Origin: Pseudonocardia humida
Lineage (GTDB): Bacteria; Actinomycetota; Actinomycetes; Mycobacteriales; Pseudonocardiaceae
Assembly: GCF_023898865.1 (NCBI RefSeq)
Contig: NZ_JAGSOV010000045.1
Span: 1 to 64,000, forward strand
Direction of reading: 5' to 3'
DNA length: 64,000 nt
Part shown: one piece after another, positions 32,354 to 40,136 of the stretch
How positions within the stretch are numbered: position 1 is the first letter of the stretch
Layout of the letters: every line of letters starts with the position of its first letter
Notes under the pieces: model-generated
What the model saw: the letters and a program-made list of their open reading frames with translations, nothing else
What the model was told of the DNA's origin: nothing
The model's database searches: none
Position numbers and translations under genes: made by a program

Positions 32354-33589
32354 ATGACCACGACCACGACCACCTGGCGCGAGCTCGCCGCCGAGCTCGA
32401 CGCCGCCGACCCGCTGGCCGGGGTGCGCGACGAGTTCCTGCTCGACTCCGCGCCGGGGGTGACCGCGTACCTGGACGGCAACTCGCTGGGCCGGCCGCTG
32501 CGGGCCACCGCCACGAGGATGACGGCCTTCATCGAGCGGGAGTGGGGCGGGCGGCTGATCCGGGGCTGGACCGAGGGCTGGATGGACTGGCCGCAGCAGC
32601 TCGGCGACCAGCTGGGACGGGCGGTGCTCGGCGCAGCGCCCGGGCAGACCGTCGTCGCCGACTCGACCACGGTGATGCTCTACAAGCTGGCCAGGGCCGC
32701 GGTCGACGCCGCGGCCGACGGCCGCGACGAGATCGTCTGCGACACCGACAACTTCCCCACCGACCGCTACGTCGTGGAGGGCATCGCGGCCGAGCGCGGC
32801 TGCCGGGTGCGCTGGATCGAGACCGACCCCGACGCCGGGATCACCCTCGACCAGGTGCGCGCCGCCGTCGGGCCGCGCACCGCGCTCGCCCTGTTCAGCC
32901 ACGTCGCCTACCGGTCGGCGCACCTCGCCGACGCCCCCGGCATCACCCGGGCCGTGCACGACGCGGGCGGGCTGGTCCTGTTCGACCTCAGCCACTCCGC
33001 GGGCTCGGTCGAGCTCGACCTGGACGGCTGGGGCGTCGACCTGGCGGTGGGCTGCACCTACAAGTACCTGTGCGGGGGGCCCGGCGCCCCGGCGTTCGGC
33101 TACCTGGCCGCCCGCCACCACGGCGTGCTGCGCCAACCGGTCCAGGGCTGGATGGGGCACGCCGACCCGTTCGCGATGGGACCGGGCCACACTCCGGCCG
33201 CCGGGGCGCGGGCGCTGCTCAGCGGCACGCCGCCGATCGTGGCCATGGTCCCGGTGCGCTGCGGGCTGGACCTCGTCGAACGGGTCGGGATGGCGGCGAT
33301 CCGGGCCAAGTCGGTGCTGCTCACCCGGTTCGCCCTGGACCTCGCCGACGACCTGCTCGCCGGCGCCGGCGTCACGGTGGCCAGCCCGCGGGCCGACGCC
33401 GAGCGCGGCGGGCACGTCACGCTGCGCCGCCCGGACTTCCGCGCGGTCAACGACCGGCTGTGGGAGGCGGGCGTGATACCGGACTTCCGCGCCCCGGACG
33501 GCATCCGGCTGGGGCTGGCCCCGCTGAGCACCAGCTTCGCCGAGGTGCTCGAGGGCGTGCAGGTGCTGGCCCGGGAGGCCGGCCGATGA
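32354..33589 (+). CDS. kynU: Kynureninase
   Basis: 411 aa PLP enzyme cleaving kynurenine to anthranilate and alanine. AYLDGNSLGRPL near the N-terminus, WIETDPD, ALFSHVAYRSAHLAD, LFDLSHSAGSVELDLDGWGVDLAVGCTYKYL-type PLP site (Lys near 236) and QGWMGHADPF are kynureninase hallmarks. ATG 32354 chosen; the longer frame starts inside guaB1. Overlaps kynA by 4 bp. No arylformamidase gene is adjacent, so the middle pathway step must be encoded elsewhere. Confidence 0.95.
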   Translation: MTTTTTTWRELAAELDAADPLAGVRDEFLLDSAPGVTAYLDGNSLGRPLRATATRMTAFIEREWGGRLIRGWTEGWMDWPQQLGDQLGRAVLGAAPGQTVVADSTTVMLYKLARAAVDAAADGRDEIVCDTDNFPTDRYVVEGIAAERGCRVRWIETDPDAGITLDQVRAAVGPRTALALFSHVAYRSAHLADAPGITRAVHDAGGLVLFDLSHSAGSVELDLDGWGVDLAVGCTYKYLCGGPGAPAFGYLAARHHGVLRQPVQGWMGHADPFAMGPGHTPAAGARALLSGTPPIVAMVPVRCGLDLVERVGMAAIRAKSVLLTRFALDLADDLLAGAGVTVASPRADAERGGHVTLRRPDFRAVNDRLWEAGVIPDFRAPDGIRLGLAPLSTSFAEVLEGVQVLAREAGR

Positions 33590-34437
33590 CCTCCAGCAAC
33601 GACCGGCCGGTGGAGCGCGAGGTGGTGCGCGACTTCCGCGAGGCCATGTCCTACGGCGACTACCTGCACCTCGACGAGCTGCTCTCGGCCCAGCACCCGG
33701 TCAGCCGGCCCCCGCACCACGACGAGATGCTCTTCATCATCCAGCACCAGACCTCGGAGCTGTGGCTCAAGCTGGTGCTGCACGAGCTGCGCGCGGCCAT
33801 GCGCCACCTCGCCACGGACGATCTTCGGCTGGCGCTGAAGAACCTGGCCCGGATCAAGCACGTGCAGCGCACGCTGATCGAGCAGTGGTCGGTGCTGGCC
33901 ACCCTGACCCCGTCGGAGTACCTGGAGTTCCGCGGGTCGCTGGCCAGCTCGTCGGGCTTCCAGAGCCAGCAGTACCGGGCCGTGGAGTTCGCGCTCGGCA
34001 ACAAGAACGCCGCCATGCTGGAGGTCTTCCGCCACGACGAGCCGCGGCAGCGGGAGCTGGCCGAGCTGCTGGCCGCGCCGAGCCTCTACGACGAGTTCCT
34101 GCGCTACCTCGCCCGCCAGGGCTGGCCGGTCCCCCGGGAGGTGCTCGACCGCGACGTCACCAAGACCCACGTGCTGCACGACGGGGTGGTCGAGGTGTTC
34201 CGCGGCGTCTACTCGCAGGTGGACCAGCACTGGGGGGTCTACGAGGCCTGCGAGGACCTGGTCGACCTGGAGGACAGCTTCCAGGTCTGGCGGTTCCGCC
34301 ACCTGCGCACGGTACAGCGCACCATCGGCTTCCGGCGCGGCACCGGCGGCTCGTCGGGCACCGGCTTCCTGGCCCGCGCGCTCGACCTGACGTTCTTCCC
34401 GGAGCTCTACGCGGTCCGGACCGAACTCGGCGACTGA
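33586..34437 (+). CDS. kynA: Tryptophan 2,3-dioxygenase
   Basis: 283 aa. Haem enzyme opening the indole ring of L-tryptophan to N-formylkynurenine. Signature SYGDYLHLDELLSAQHP, DEMLFIIQHQTSELWLKLVLHEL, SSGFQSQQYRAVEFALGNK and FRHLRTVQRTIGFRRGTGGSSG. Coupled to kynU by an ATGA overlap, making a tryptophan-to-anthranilate unit, although it acts first in the pathway. Confidence 0.97.
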   Translation: MTSSNDRPVEREVVRDFREAMSYGDYLHLDELLSAQHPVSRPPHHDEMLFIIQHQTSELWLKLVLHELRAAMRHLATDDLRLALKNLARIKHVQRTLIEQWSVLATLTPSEYLEFRGSLASSSGFQSQQYRAVEFALGNKNAAMLEVFRHDEPRQRELAELLAAPSLYDEFLRYLARQGWPVPREVLDRDVTKTHVLHDGVVEVFRGVYSQVDQHWGVYEACEDLVDLEDSFQVWRFRHLRTVQRTIGFRRGTGGSSGTGFLARALDLTFFPELYAVRTELGD

Positions 34438-34489
34438 CCGCGCAGCGCCTATCACCGTCATCACCGCGCGGTTCGTGCGCGCGCAATGA

Positions 34490-34511
34490 AAAGCGGCCAT
34501 CCGCCCGCTTT
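34490..34511 (+). terminator. Weak hairpin after kynA
   Basis: AAAGCGG-N8-CCGCTTT, ~50 nt after the kynA stop. Separates the kyn genes from the following peptide/ATP-grasp operon. No promoter could be called with confidence in the remaining 34512-34670. Confidence 0.45.
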
Positions 34512-34687
34512 CCGCCCGCGGATCACGGCGCTCGCCCCAGCCGCGGTGACCGCCAACGGCCCAGCCCGTTCGACGCCGTTCGGTCGATTGTCCGCGAGAA
34601 CGCGATCCGGCAGCATCAATGGGCGTGACCAGCACGGGACCGACATTCCTGCGGATGGATCGCCCGGAATTGTCGGAGGGCAACGTG

Positions 34688-34936
34688 ATGGTCGTCCGCT
34701 CCGTACCCCCCGCCGACCGGCAACAACGACGGTTGAGCCCGTCGTCCCCCTTGGCGTACCTGTTCGAGAACGTTTCCCCGTACGAGCCGGACAGCGATGT
34801 CGAGATGAATGCCGGGCACTACGACCAGACCGAACTGGTCTGGTCGTTCTCCGGTGAGGTGACCGCGATCGTCGGCCTCACCGAACCCACTGGCCCCGGG
34901 GACGACCGTTCCCGGCCGACGGATGGAGGTCTGTGA
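34688..34936 (+). CDS. Putative graspetide precursor peptide 1
   Basis: 82 aa from ATG 34688 with GGAGG 8 nt upstream (GTG 34685 and ATG 34619 also in frame). No signal peptide or known enzyme motif. The middle reads PLAYLFENVSPYEPDSD...HYDQTELVW, aligning with precursor 2 at the PLAY box and the YD-x4-VW box. The tail (TEPTGPGDDRSRPTDGGL, residues 65-82) is rich in Thr, Asp and Glu, the residues joined by ATP-grasp ligases, and has no Cys. Overlaps the next gene by 1 bp. More A+T-tolerant codons than its neighbours. Could instead be a leader-only paralogue or helper; no known family was recognised outright. Confidence 0.6.
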   Translation: MVVRSVPPADRQQRRLSPSSPLAYLFENVSPYEPDSDVEMNAGHYDQTELVWSFSGEVTAIVGLTEPTGPGDDRSRPTDGGL

Positions 34937-35229
34937 TGTCCGCTCCGGTTCTGACCAGGAACCCGCTCCGCACATCCCGCTCGATGCTGCACGGGCACGT
35001 GGTGCCCGACGGCGTCACGCCCACCGAGAGCGGCCTGCCGCTGGCCTACCAGTACTCCGAGTTCCGGGTGGAGGGCGAGCTGCCCTTCATCGACATGGGC
35101 CGCTACGACGAGGACCTGCAGGTCTGGGTCGTGCCGGACGGCGTGCCGACCATGGGCATCGCCACGAAGACCCGCACGTCCAACGGCACCCAGTGCGGCG
35201 ACTGCACCAGCGACGACGCCTGCGGCTGA
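34936..35229 (+). CDS. Putative graspetide precursor peptide 2 with Cys-containing core
   Basis: 97 aa; ATG 34936 overlaps the previous stop (TGATG), with GGAGGT 5 nt upstream. Leader region: PLAY (35-38), FIDMGRYD (51-58), VW (63-64), VVPDGVPTMGI; this resembles leaders of actinobacterial ATP-grasp-modified RiPPs. C-terminal core (77-97) is TKTRTSNGTQ then CGDCTSDDACG: alternating Thr/Ser (T77, T79, T81, S82, T85, T91, S92) plus acidic D89, D93, D94 and three Cys (87, 90, 96). Thr/Ser hydroxyls and Asp carboxylates are the partners for ester cross-links. The ATP-grasp gene starts 10 bp downstream. Confidence 0.75.
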   Translation: MSAPVLTRNPLRTSRSMLHGHVVPDGVTPTESGLPLAYQYSEFRVEGELPFIDMGRYDEDLQVWVVPDGVPTMGIATKTRTSNGTQCGDCTSDDACG

Positions 35230-35239
35230 GTCGACGACG

Positions 35240-36247
35240 ATGGCGCAGCACCCCACCGTCCTGATCCTCACCCAGGAGTTCGACCCCACCGTCGACCCGG
35301 TCGTGCGCGCGCTGCGCGAGCGGGACGCCGAGATCGTGCGCGTGGACCTGAGCTACTTCCCGCAGCGGCTCAGCCTCACCGCGTCCGACTTCGGGGCAGA
35401 GCGGCGGGTGCTGCGCCACCGCGACCGCGTCGTCGACCTCGACGCCCTGTCCGGGGTCTGGTACCGGCGCCCCACGACGTTCGCGTTCGACCCGGAGATG
35501 GGCGCCGCGGAGGTCGAGTTCGCCCGGAGCGAGGCCCTGCACGGCGTCGGGGGCATCCTGCGCGCCACCGACTGCCTGTGGGTCAACCGCCCCGACCTCG
35601 ACGGCACCGCCGAGCTCAAGCCCTACCACTCGCAGCTGGCCAAGCGGCTGGGCTTCCGGACCCCGCGCACGCTGATGACCAACGACCCCGACGAGGTCAC
35701 CGCCCTGCTGCGCGACAGCGGCGGGAAGCTGGTCTACAAGGCGCTCAGCGGCGGGGTCGTGCACTACCCCGGCGCGTTCCCGAACGGCCTGCTCACCACC
35801 GTCGTCGGCGACGAGATGACCGAGCACGTCGACCGCGTCCGACACACGATCTGCACGTTCCAGGAATACATCGAGAAGGCCTACGAGATCCGTCTCACGA
35901 TCATCGGCAACACCTACTTCCCGGTCGTCATCAGCTCGCAGTCCGAGGAATCGACCGCGGTCGACTGGCGGGGCGCGGACGAAATGCCCTACGGCGACTA
36001 CGTCCCGCTGCCCGACCACGTCGTGAAGAACGTGCACGCGCTGATGGACGATCTGGGACTGGTCTACGGGGCGATCGACTTCATCGTCACCCCGGACGGC
36101 GACTTCGTCTTCCTGGAGGTCAACCCGAACGGCCAGTTCATCTGGATGGAGCACGACCTCGGCCTGCCGATGAGCACCTGCTTGGCCGAGCTGCTGATGT
36201 CCGGACCGACGTTCCGGCGCGGCGACGTGACCCAGATCGGCTACTGA
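35240..36247 (+). CDS. ATP-grasp RiPP maturase (graspetide ligase, MvdD/TgmB-like)
   Basis: 335 aa. N-terminal VLILTQEFDPTVDPVVRALRER and DLSYFPQRL, then WYRRP (74-78), all typical of ATP-grasp peptide maturases and not of D-Ala-D-Ala ligase or glutathione synthetase. Nucleotide-binding Lys in KLVYKALSGG (167), FQEYIEKAYEIRLTIIG, and metal-binding E293/N295 in FLEVNPNGQFIWME. Expected to phosphorylate Asp/Glu side chains of the precursor and close esters or amides with Thr/Ser/Lys. Sits right after the two precursor genes and overlaps the MauE-like gene by 1 bp. Confidence 0.88.
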   Translation: MAQHPTVLILTQEFDPTVDPVVRALRERDAEIVRVDLSYFPQRLSLTASDFGAERRVLRHRDRVVDLDALSGVWYRRPTTFAFDPEMGAAEVEFARSEALHGVGGILRATDCLWVNRPDLDGTAELKPYHSQLAKRLGFRTPRTLMTNDPDEVTALLRDSGGKLVYKALSGGVVHYPGAFPNGLLTTVVGDEMTEHVDRVRHTICTFQEYIEKAYEIRLTIIGNTYFPVVISSQSEESTAVDWRGADEMPYGDYVPLPDHVVKNVHALMDDLGLVYGAIDFIVTPDGDFVFLEVNPNGQFIWMEHDLGLPMSTCLAELLMSGPTFRRGDVTQIGY

Positions 36248-36786
36248 TGCTCGCCGCCGCGCTGACCGCCGCGGTGGCGGTCACCTTCGCGATGTCGGCC
36301 GCGGCCAAGCTCGCCGACCCGGGGGCGTTCCGCCGGTCGCTGCCGGCGACCCTCGGGGTGGCGCCGCTGCGCGCGAACCGCCTCGCGCCCGCGGTCGTGG
36401 CCGCCGAGCTGGCCGTGCTCCCGCCGCTCGTGCTCGGGGCGTGGTGGGTCCCGGCGGCGCTGCTCGGCTTCGCGTCGGCCGCCGCCCTGCTGATCGCGTT
36501 CACCGCGGCGCTGCTGTCGATGATCCGGCGCGGGGTCACCGAGCCCTGCCACTGCTTCGGCGCCCAGGATTCGCCGCCGGGTCGGCTCGACCTGGTCCGC
36601 AACGGCCTGCTGGCCGGGTTCGCCGTGGCCGGGCTGGTCGTGGCCGCGGTGGCCGGGCCCGTCGTCGGGAGCTCCGCGGTCGAGGTGGGCGGCGGGGCGC
36701 TGCTCGGGGCGGCCGCGGCGCTGCTGGTGGTGCGGCTGGACGACCTGCGCTGGATGGTCGGGCCGGTGCTGCCCGGCCTCGGCTGA
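36247..36786 (+). CDS. MauE/DoxX-like redox membrane protein
   Basis: 179 aa, four to five membrane helices (AALTAAVAVTFAMSAAAKL, LAPAVVAAELAVLPPLVLGAW, LLGFASAAALLIAFTAALL, LLAGFAVAGLVVAAVAGPVV). The loop EPCHCFGAQ with C101-x-C103 is the hallmark of MauE-type proteins. MauE in methylamine utilisation works with MauD to handle disulfides, probably passing electrons to quinone. It starts inside the ATP-grasp stop codon, so it belongs to this operon. A role in oxidising or protecting Cys of precursor 2 during or after export is inference. Confidence 0.82.
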   Translation: MLAAALTAAVAVTFAMSAAAKLADPGAFRRSLPATLGVAPLRANRLAPAVVAAELAVLPPLVLGAWWVPAALLGFASAAALLIAFTAALLSMIRRGVTEPCHCFGAQDSPPGRLDLVRNGLLAGFAVAGLVVAAVAGPVVGSSAVEVGGGALLGAAAALLVVRLDDLRWMVGPVLPGLG

Positions 36787-36808
36787 GGACGAGGGAGGAC
36801 GGGGAACG

Positions 36809-37354
36809 GTGTCGGAGTCCGCTGTCGTGCTGGCCGTGCTCGGCCCGCTCGGCCTGGCCAACCTGGTGCTGGTGGTCGGGCTGCTGCACCGGCTGCGCCG
36901 GCACGACGCGCTGATGCAGACCATGATCGACGGGGTGGCCAACCCCCGGTCGACGATGCTCGAGGCCGGCGAGGAGGTCCGGGCGTTCGCCGCTGCCACG
37001 GTGACCGGCGCGCCGGTCGGCTCCACCGATCTGCGCGGTCGCACCCTGGTCGCCTTCCTGTCGCCGACCTGCCCGGCGTGCATCGACTCGCTGCCGCTGT
37101 TCACGGCCAGGGCCCAGCTCACCCCGGGTGGCCCGGCGCAGGTGCTGGCCGTCGTCGTGGGTCACGACGGGGAGACCGCCGAGCTGCGCGAGCGGCTCGA
37201 ACCGGTGGCCCGGGTCGTGGTCGAGCAGCCGTCCGGGCCGGTGGCCGCGGCGTTCGGCGTCGTCGGCTTCCCGGCCTTCGCCGTGCTGGACGAGCACACC
37301 GTGGCGGCCAGCGACTTCGCCCTGGAGCGGCTCCCGGAGACCGCGGCGGCGTGA
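36809..37354 (+). CDS. Membrane-anchored thioredoxin-like protein (MauD/TlpA type)
   Basis: 181 aa from GTG 36809 (GGGAGG upstream). N-terminal membrane helix (VVLAVLGPLGLANLVLVVGLL), then a thioredoxin fold facing outside with active site C88-P-A-C91 in FLSPTCPACIDSLP and the cis-Pro loop VVGFPAFAVLDEH. Acts as a thiol-disulfide oxidoreductase, presumably fed by the neighbouring MauE-like protein. GTGA overlap with the ABC exporter gene. Unusual company for an ATP-grasp RiPP ligase. Confidence 0.85.
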   Translation: MSESAVVLAVLGPLGLANLVLVVGLLHRLRRHDALMQTMIDGVANPRSTMLEAGEEVRAFAAATVTGAPVGSTDLRGRTLVAFLSPTCPACIDSLPLFTARAQLTPGGPAQVLAVVVGHDGETAELRERLEPVARVVVEQPSGPVAAAFGVVGFPAFAVLDEHTVAASDFALERLPETAAA

Positions 37355-39156
37355 GCGCGCCGGCCGCGCCGGACCGCGAGCGGCTGCTGCGGCCCGCACT
37401 GGCCCTGGCCCGCGAGGTCGCCGCCCCGCTGCTGGTGCTGCGGCTCGCGGTGGGGGTGGTGACCGCGGTCGTGCCGGTCGGCGTCGCCTGGCTGATGAAG
37501 GTCGTGCTCGACCGGCTGGTCGGGGGCGGTGAGCTGGCGCTGCCGGTGGCCGGGCTCGCTCTGGGCGGGGTGGCCGCGGCCGCGCTGCCCCAGCTCGTCC
37601 AGTACCTCGACGCGGAGCTGGGCCGGGCCTTCACGCTGGCCACCCGCCGGCGGCTCTACGCGGCCGTGGGCCGGCTGCGCGGGCTCGCCCGGCACGAGGA
37701 CCCCGAGTTCCAGACCCGGCTGTCGCTGGCCACCGAGGTCGGCCCGGCCGGCCCGGCCGAAGTGCTGACCAGCTCGATCGGCGTCCTGCAGGGCGCGGCG
37801 ATGGCGGCGGGGTTCCTGTCCGCGCTGGCCGTGGTCAACCCATGGATGCTGCTGGTCGTGCTGGCTGCGGCCGCCCCGACGCTGCACGTCGAGCTGGCGC
37901 TGAGCCGCCACCGCGCCGCCATGATCACCCGACTCGGGCACGCGGCCCGCCGCGAGCACTTCTACGCCCAGCTCATCTCCAGCGTCGAGGCGGCGAAGGA
38001 GATGCGCCTCTACGGCCTGGACGGGTTGTTCGCCGCCCGCATGGCCACCGAGTTGCGCCGGGTCGACGCCGGCTACCGGGCGGCCGATCGGCGCGAGCTG
38101 CGCGCCCAGGCCCTGCTGGGCGGGCTCGGCGCGGTGGTCGCCGGGGGCGGGCTCGCCTGGGCGGTGGCCGCGGCGGGCCGCGGGGAGCTCAGCGTCGGCG
38201 ACGTGTCGGTGTTCGTGGCGGCGGTGGCCGGCGTGCAGGGCGGGCTGAGCGTGGCGATCAGCGGCTGGGCCCAGGCGCACCACGCGCTGCTGCTGTTCGG
38301 CCACTACCAGCACATCGTGCGGGCCGAACCGGACCTGCCGGTCCGCGGCCCCGGCCGCCCGGTGCCCGACCTGCGCACCGGCATCGAGTTCCGCGACGTG
38401 TGGTTCCGCTACGCCGACGACCTGCCGTGGACCCTGCGCGGGGCCTCGTTCACCCTGGGCGCCGGCGCGGCCACCGCGCTCGTCGGCGCCAACGGGGCCG
38501 GCAAGAGCACCGTGGTCAAGCTGCTGTGCCGGTTCTACGACCCGACGGCCGGGCGCATCCTGTGGGACGGGACCGACCTGCGCGAGCTCGACCTGGACGC
38601 GCTGCGCCGCCGGATCGGGGCGGTGTTCCAGGACTTCATGCACTACGAGCTGTCCGCGGCGGAGAACATCGCCGTCGGCGACGTGGCGGCGCTGGAGGAC
38701 CGCGAGCGGGTGGCGCAGGCCGCGGCGTGGGCCGGGGTCGCCCCGGTCGTGGAGGCGCTGCCGCGCGCCTACGACACCATGCTGACCCGCGTCTACATGT
38801 CCGCCGACGTGGGCGACGACCCGGTCACCGGGGTCGTGCTGTCCGGCGGGCAGTGGCAGCGCCTGGCGCTGGCGCGCGCGGTGTTCCGCCGCGACGCCGC
38901 GGTCGTCGTGCTCGACGAGCCGAGCTCGGGGCTCGACGCGGCCGCCGAGCACGAGCTGCACGAGCGGCTGCGCGAGCTGCGCGCCGGGCGCACCAGCCTG
39001 CTCATCTCCCACCGGCTCAGCACGGTGCGCGACGCCGACCTGGTCGTCGTGCTGGCCGACGGGGTGGTCGCCGAGTCCGGGACGCACGCGGAGCTGATGG
39101 CCCTCGACGGCCGCTACGCCACCCTGTTCCGGCTGCAGGCCAGCGGCTACGCCTGA
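37351..39156 (+). CDS. ABC exporter, fused permease-ATPase
   Basis: 601 aa. N-terminal type-I exporter membrane domain (~20-310) and C-terminal ATPase: Walker A LVGANGAGKSTVVKLL (~378-388), Q-loop AVFQDFMHYELSAAENI, signature LSGGQWQRLALARAVF (~496) and Walker B AAVVVLDEPSSGLDA, H-loop LLISHRLSTV. No N-terminal C39 peptidase domain, so leader removal, if any, is done elsewhere. Last gene of the operon; likely exports the modified peptide. Start GTG overlaps the thioredoxin-like stop. Confidence 0.9.
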   Translation: MSAPAAPDRERLLRPALALAREVAAPLLVLRLAVGVVTAVVPVGVAWLMKVVLDRLVGGGELALPVAGLALGGVAAAALPQLVQYLDAELGRAFTLATRRRLYAAVGRLRGLARHEDPEFQTRLSLATEVGPAGPAEVLTSSIGVLQGAAMAAGFLSALAVVNPWMLLVVLAAAAPTLHVELALSRHRAAMITRLGHAARREHFYAQLISSVEAAKEMRLYGLDGLFAARMATELRRVDAGYRAADRRELRAQALLGGLGAVVAGGGLAWAVAAAGRGELSVGDVSVFVAAVAGVQGGLSVAISGWAQAHHALLLFGHYQHIVRAEPDLPVRGPGRPVPDLRTGIEFRDVWFRYADDLPWTLRGASFTLGAGAATALVGANGAGKSTVVKLLCRFYDPTAGRILWDGTDLRELDLDALRRRIGAVFQDFMHYELSAAENIAVGDVAALEDRERVAQAAAWAGVAPVVEALPRAYDTMLTRVYMSADVGDDPVTGVVLSGGQWQRLALARAVFRRDAAVVVLDEPSSGLDAAAEHELHERLRELRAGRTSLLISHRLSTVRDADLVVVLADGVVAESGTHAELMALDGRYATLFRLQASGYA

Positions 39157-39186
39157 CCGCGGGAACCGGACCGCCCGCGGGCCGTG

Positions 39187-39205
39187 CGCGGGCGCAGCGC
39201 CCGCG
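39187..39205 (+). terminator. GC hairpin after the ABC exporter
   Basis: CGCGGGCGC / GCGCCCGCG nearly touching arms, 30 nt past the exporter stop; suggests the operon ends here, before the methyltransferase. Confidence 0.5.
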
Positions 39206-39256
39206 GGTGATCACGCCCAGTAGGGTTGCGGCGACCCGATCGGGAAGGACCGCGCC

Positions 39257-40063
39257 ATGGCAGACGACCCGTCCGCTCCCTCCGACGACGTGATCGACGT
39301 GACCGTGCCGCACTCCGCCCGCATCTGGAACTACTGGCTGGGCGGCAAGGACAACTACGAGGTCGACCGGGTCGCGGGCGAGCAGTTCCGGCAGGCGTTC
39401 CCGGCGATCGCCGACAACGCCATGGCGTTCCGCCGGTTCCTGCAGCGCGGCATCCGGTACCTGGCCACGGACGCCGGGATGCGCCAGTTCCTCGACATCG
39501 GGACCGGCCTGCCCACCGCGTCCAACACCCACCAGATCGCGCAGTCGGTGGCCCCCACCTCGCGGGTCGTCTACGTCGACAACGACCCGCTCGTGCTGGC
39601 GCACGCCCGCGTCCTGCTCGACTCCAGCCCCGAGGGCGCCACCGACTACCTGCACGCCGACCTGCACGACACCGACGAGATCCTCACCGCGGCGGCGCGC
39701 ACCCTGGACTTCGACGAGCCCGTCGCGCTGATCCTCAGCGGGATCCTCGGCCACGTCGCCGACTACGACGAGGCCCGCGCCGTCGTCGGCCGCCTCGTCG
39801 GCGCCCTCGCCCCCGGCAGCCACCTGCTGATCTGCGACGGCAGCGACACCAACGCCGAGCTCAACGCCGCCCAGCGCCAGCACAACGACCGCGGCGCGGT
39901 GCAGTACCACCTGCGCAGCCCGGAGCAGTTCGTCGGCTACTTCAGCGGGCTCGAGCTGGTCGAGCCCGGCGTCGTCCCGTGCCCGCGGTGGCGCCCGGAG
40001 CTCGCCGAGGCCCGCGAGCCGGTCGACGTCGACGCCTACGGCGGCATCGGCCGCAAGGCCTGA
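39257..40063 (+). CDS. SAM-dependent methyltransferase (PF04672-type)
   Basis: 268 aa. SARIWNYWLGGKDNYEVDR at the N-terminus and FLDIGTGLPTASNTHQIAQ as the SAM-binding loop identify the actinomycete S-adenosyl methyltransferase family often found in Streptomyces and Pseudonocardia. VVYVDNDPLVLAHA is the ribose-binding acidic strand. The substrate is unknown for nearly all members. GAAGGA precedes the ATG. It is 100 bp past the exporter, behind a hairpin, so membership in the peptide operon is uncertain; it is not the PIMT-like methyltransferase of fuscimiditide-type clusters. Confidence 0.85.
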   Translation: MADDPSAPSDDVIDVTVPHSARIWNYWLGGKDNYEVDRVAGEQFRQAFPAIADNAMAFRRFLQRGIRYLATDAGMRQFLDIGTGLPTASNTHQIAQSVAPTSRVVYVDNDPLVLAHARVLLDSSPEGATDYLHADLHDTDEILTAAARTLDFDEPVALILSGILGHVADYDEARAVVGRLVGALAPGSHLLICDGSDTNAELNAAQRQHNDRGAVQYHLRSPEQFVGYFSGLELVEPGVVPCPRWRPELAEAREPVDVDAYGGIGRKA

Positions 40064-40128
40064 CCGTCGAGAACGACGTCGTCGCCGATTCTGGCCGGTC
40101 CACACGGCGACGACGTCGTTCTCGACGG
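40064..40128. terminator. 23-bp perfect hairpin between convergent genes
   Basis: CCGTCGAGAACGACGTCGTC... paired exactly with 40106-40128, loop 40087-40105 containing GGCCGGTCC. Bidirectional terminator between the methyltransferase and phoH2. Shares GTCGAGAACGA arms and a CCGGTCC loop with 51312-51378. Confidence 0.8.
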
Positions 40129-40136
40129 GGGACGGG

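Noticed and set aside
39257..40063. PIMT-like graspetide-modifying methyltransferase
   Set aside because: The SARIWNYWLGG and DIGTGLPT motifs place it in the PF04672 family, not among protein-isoaspartate methyltransferases.
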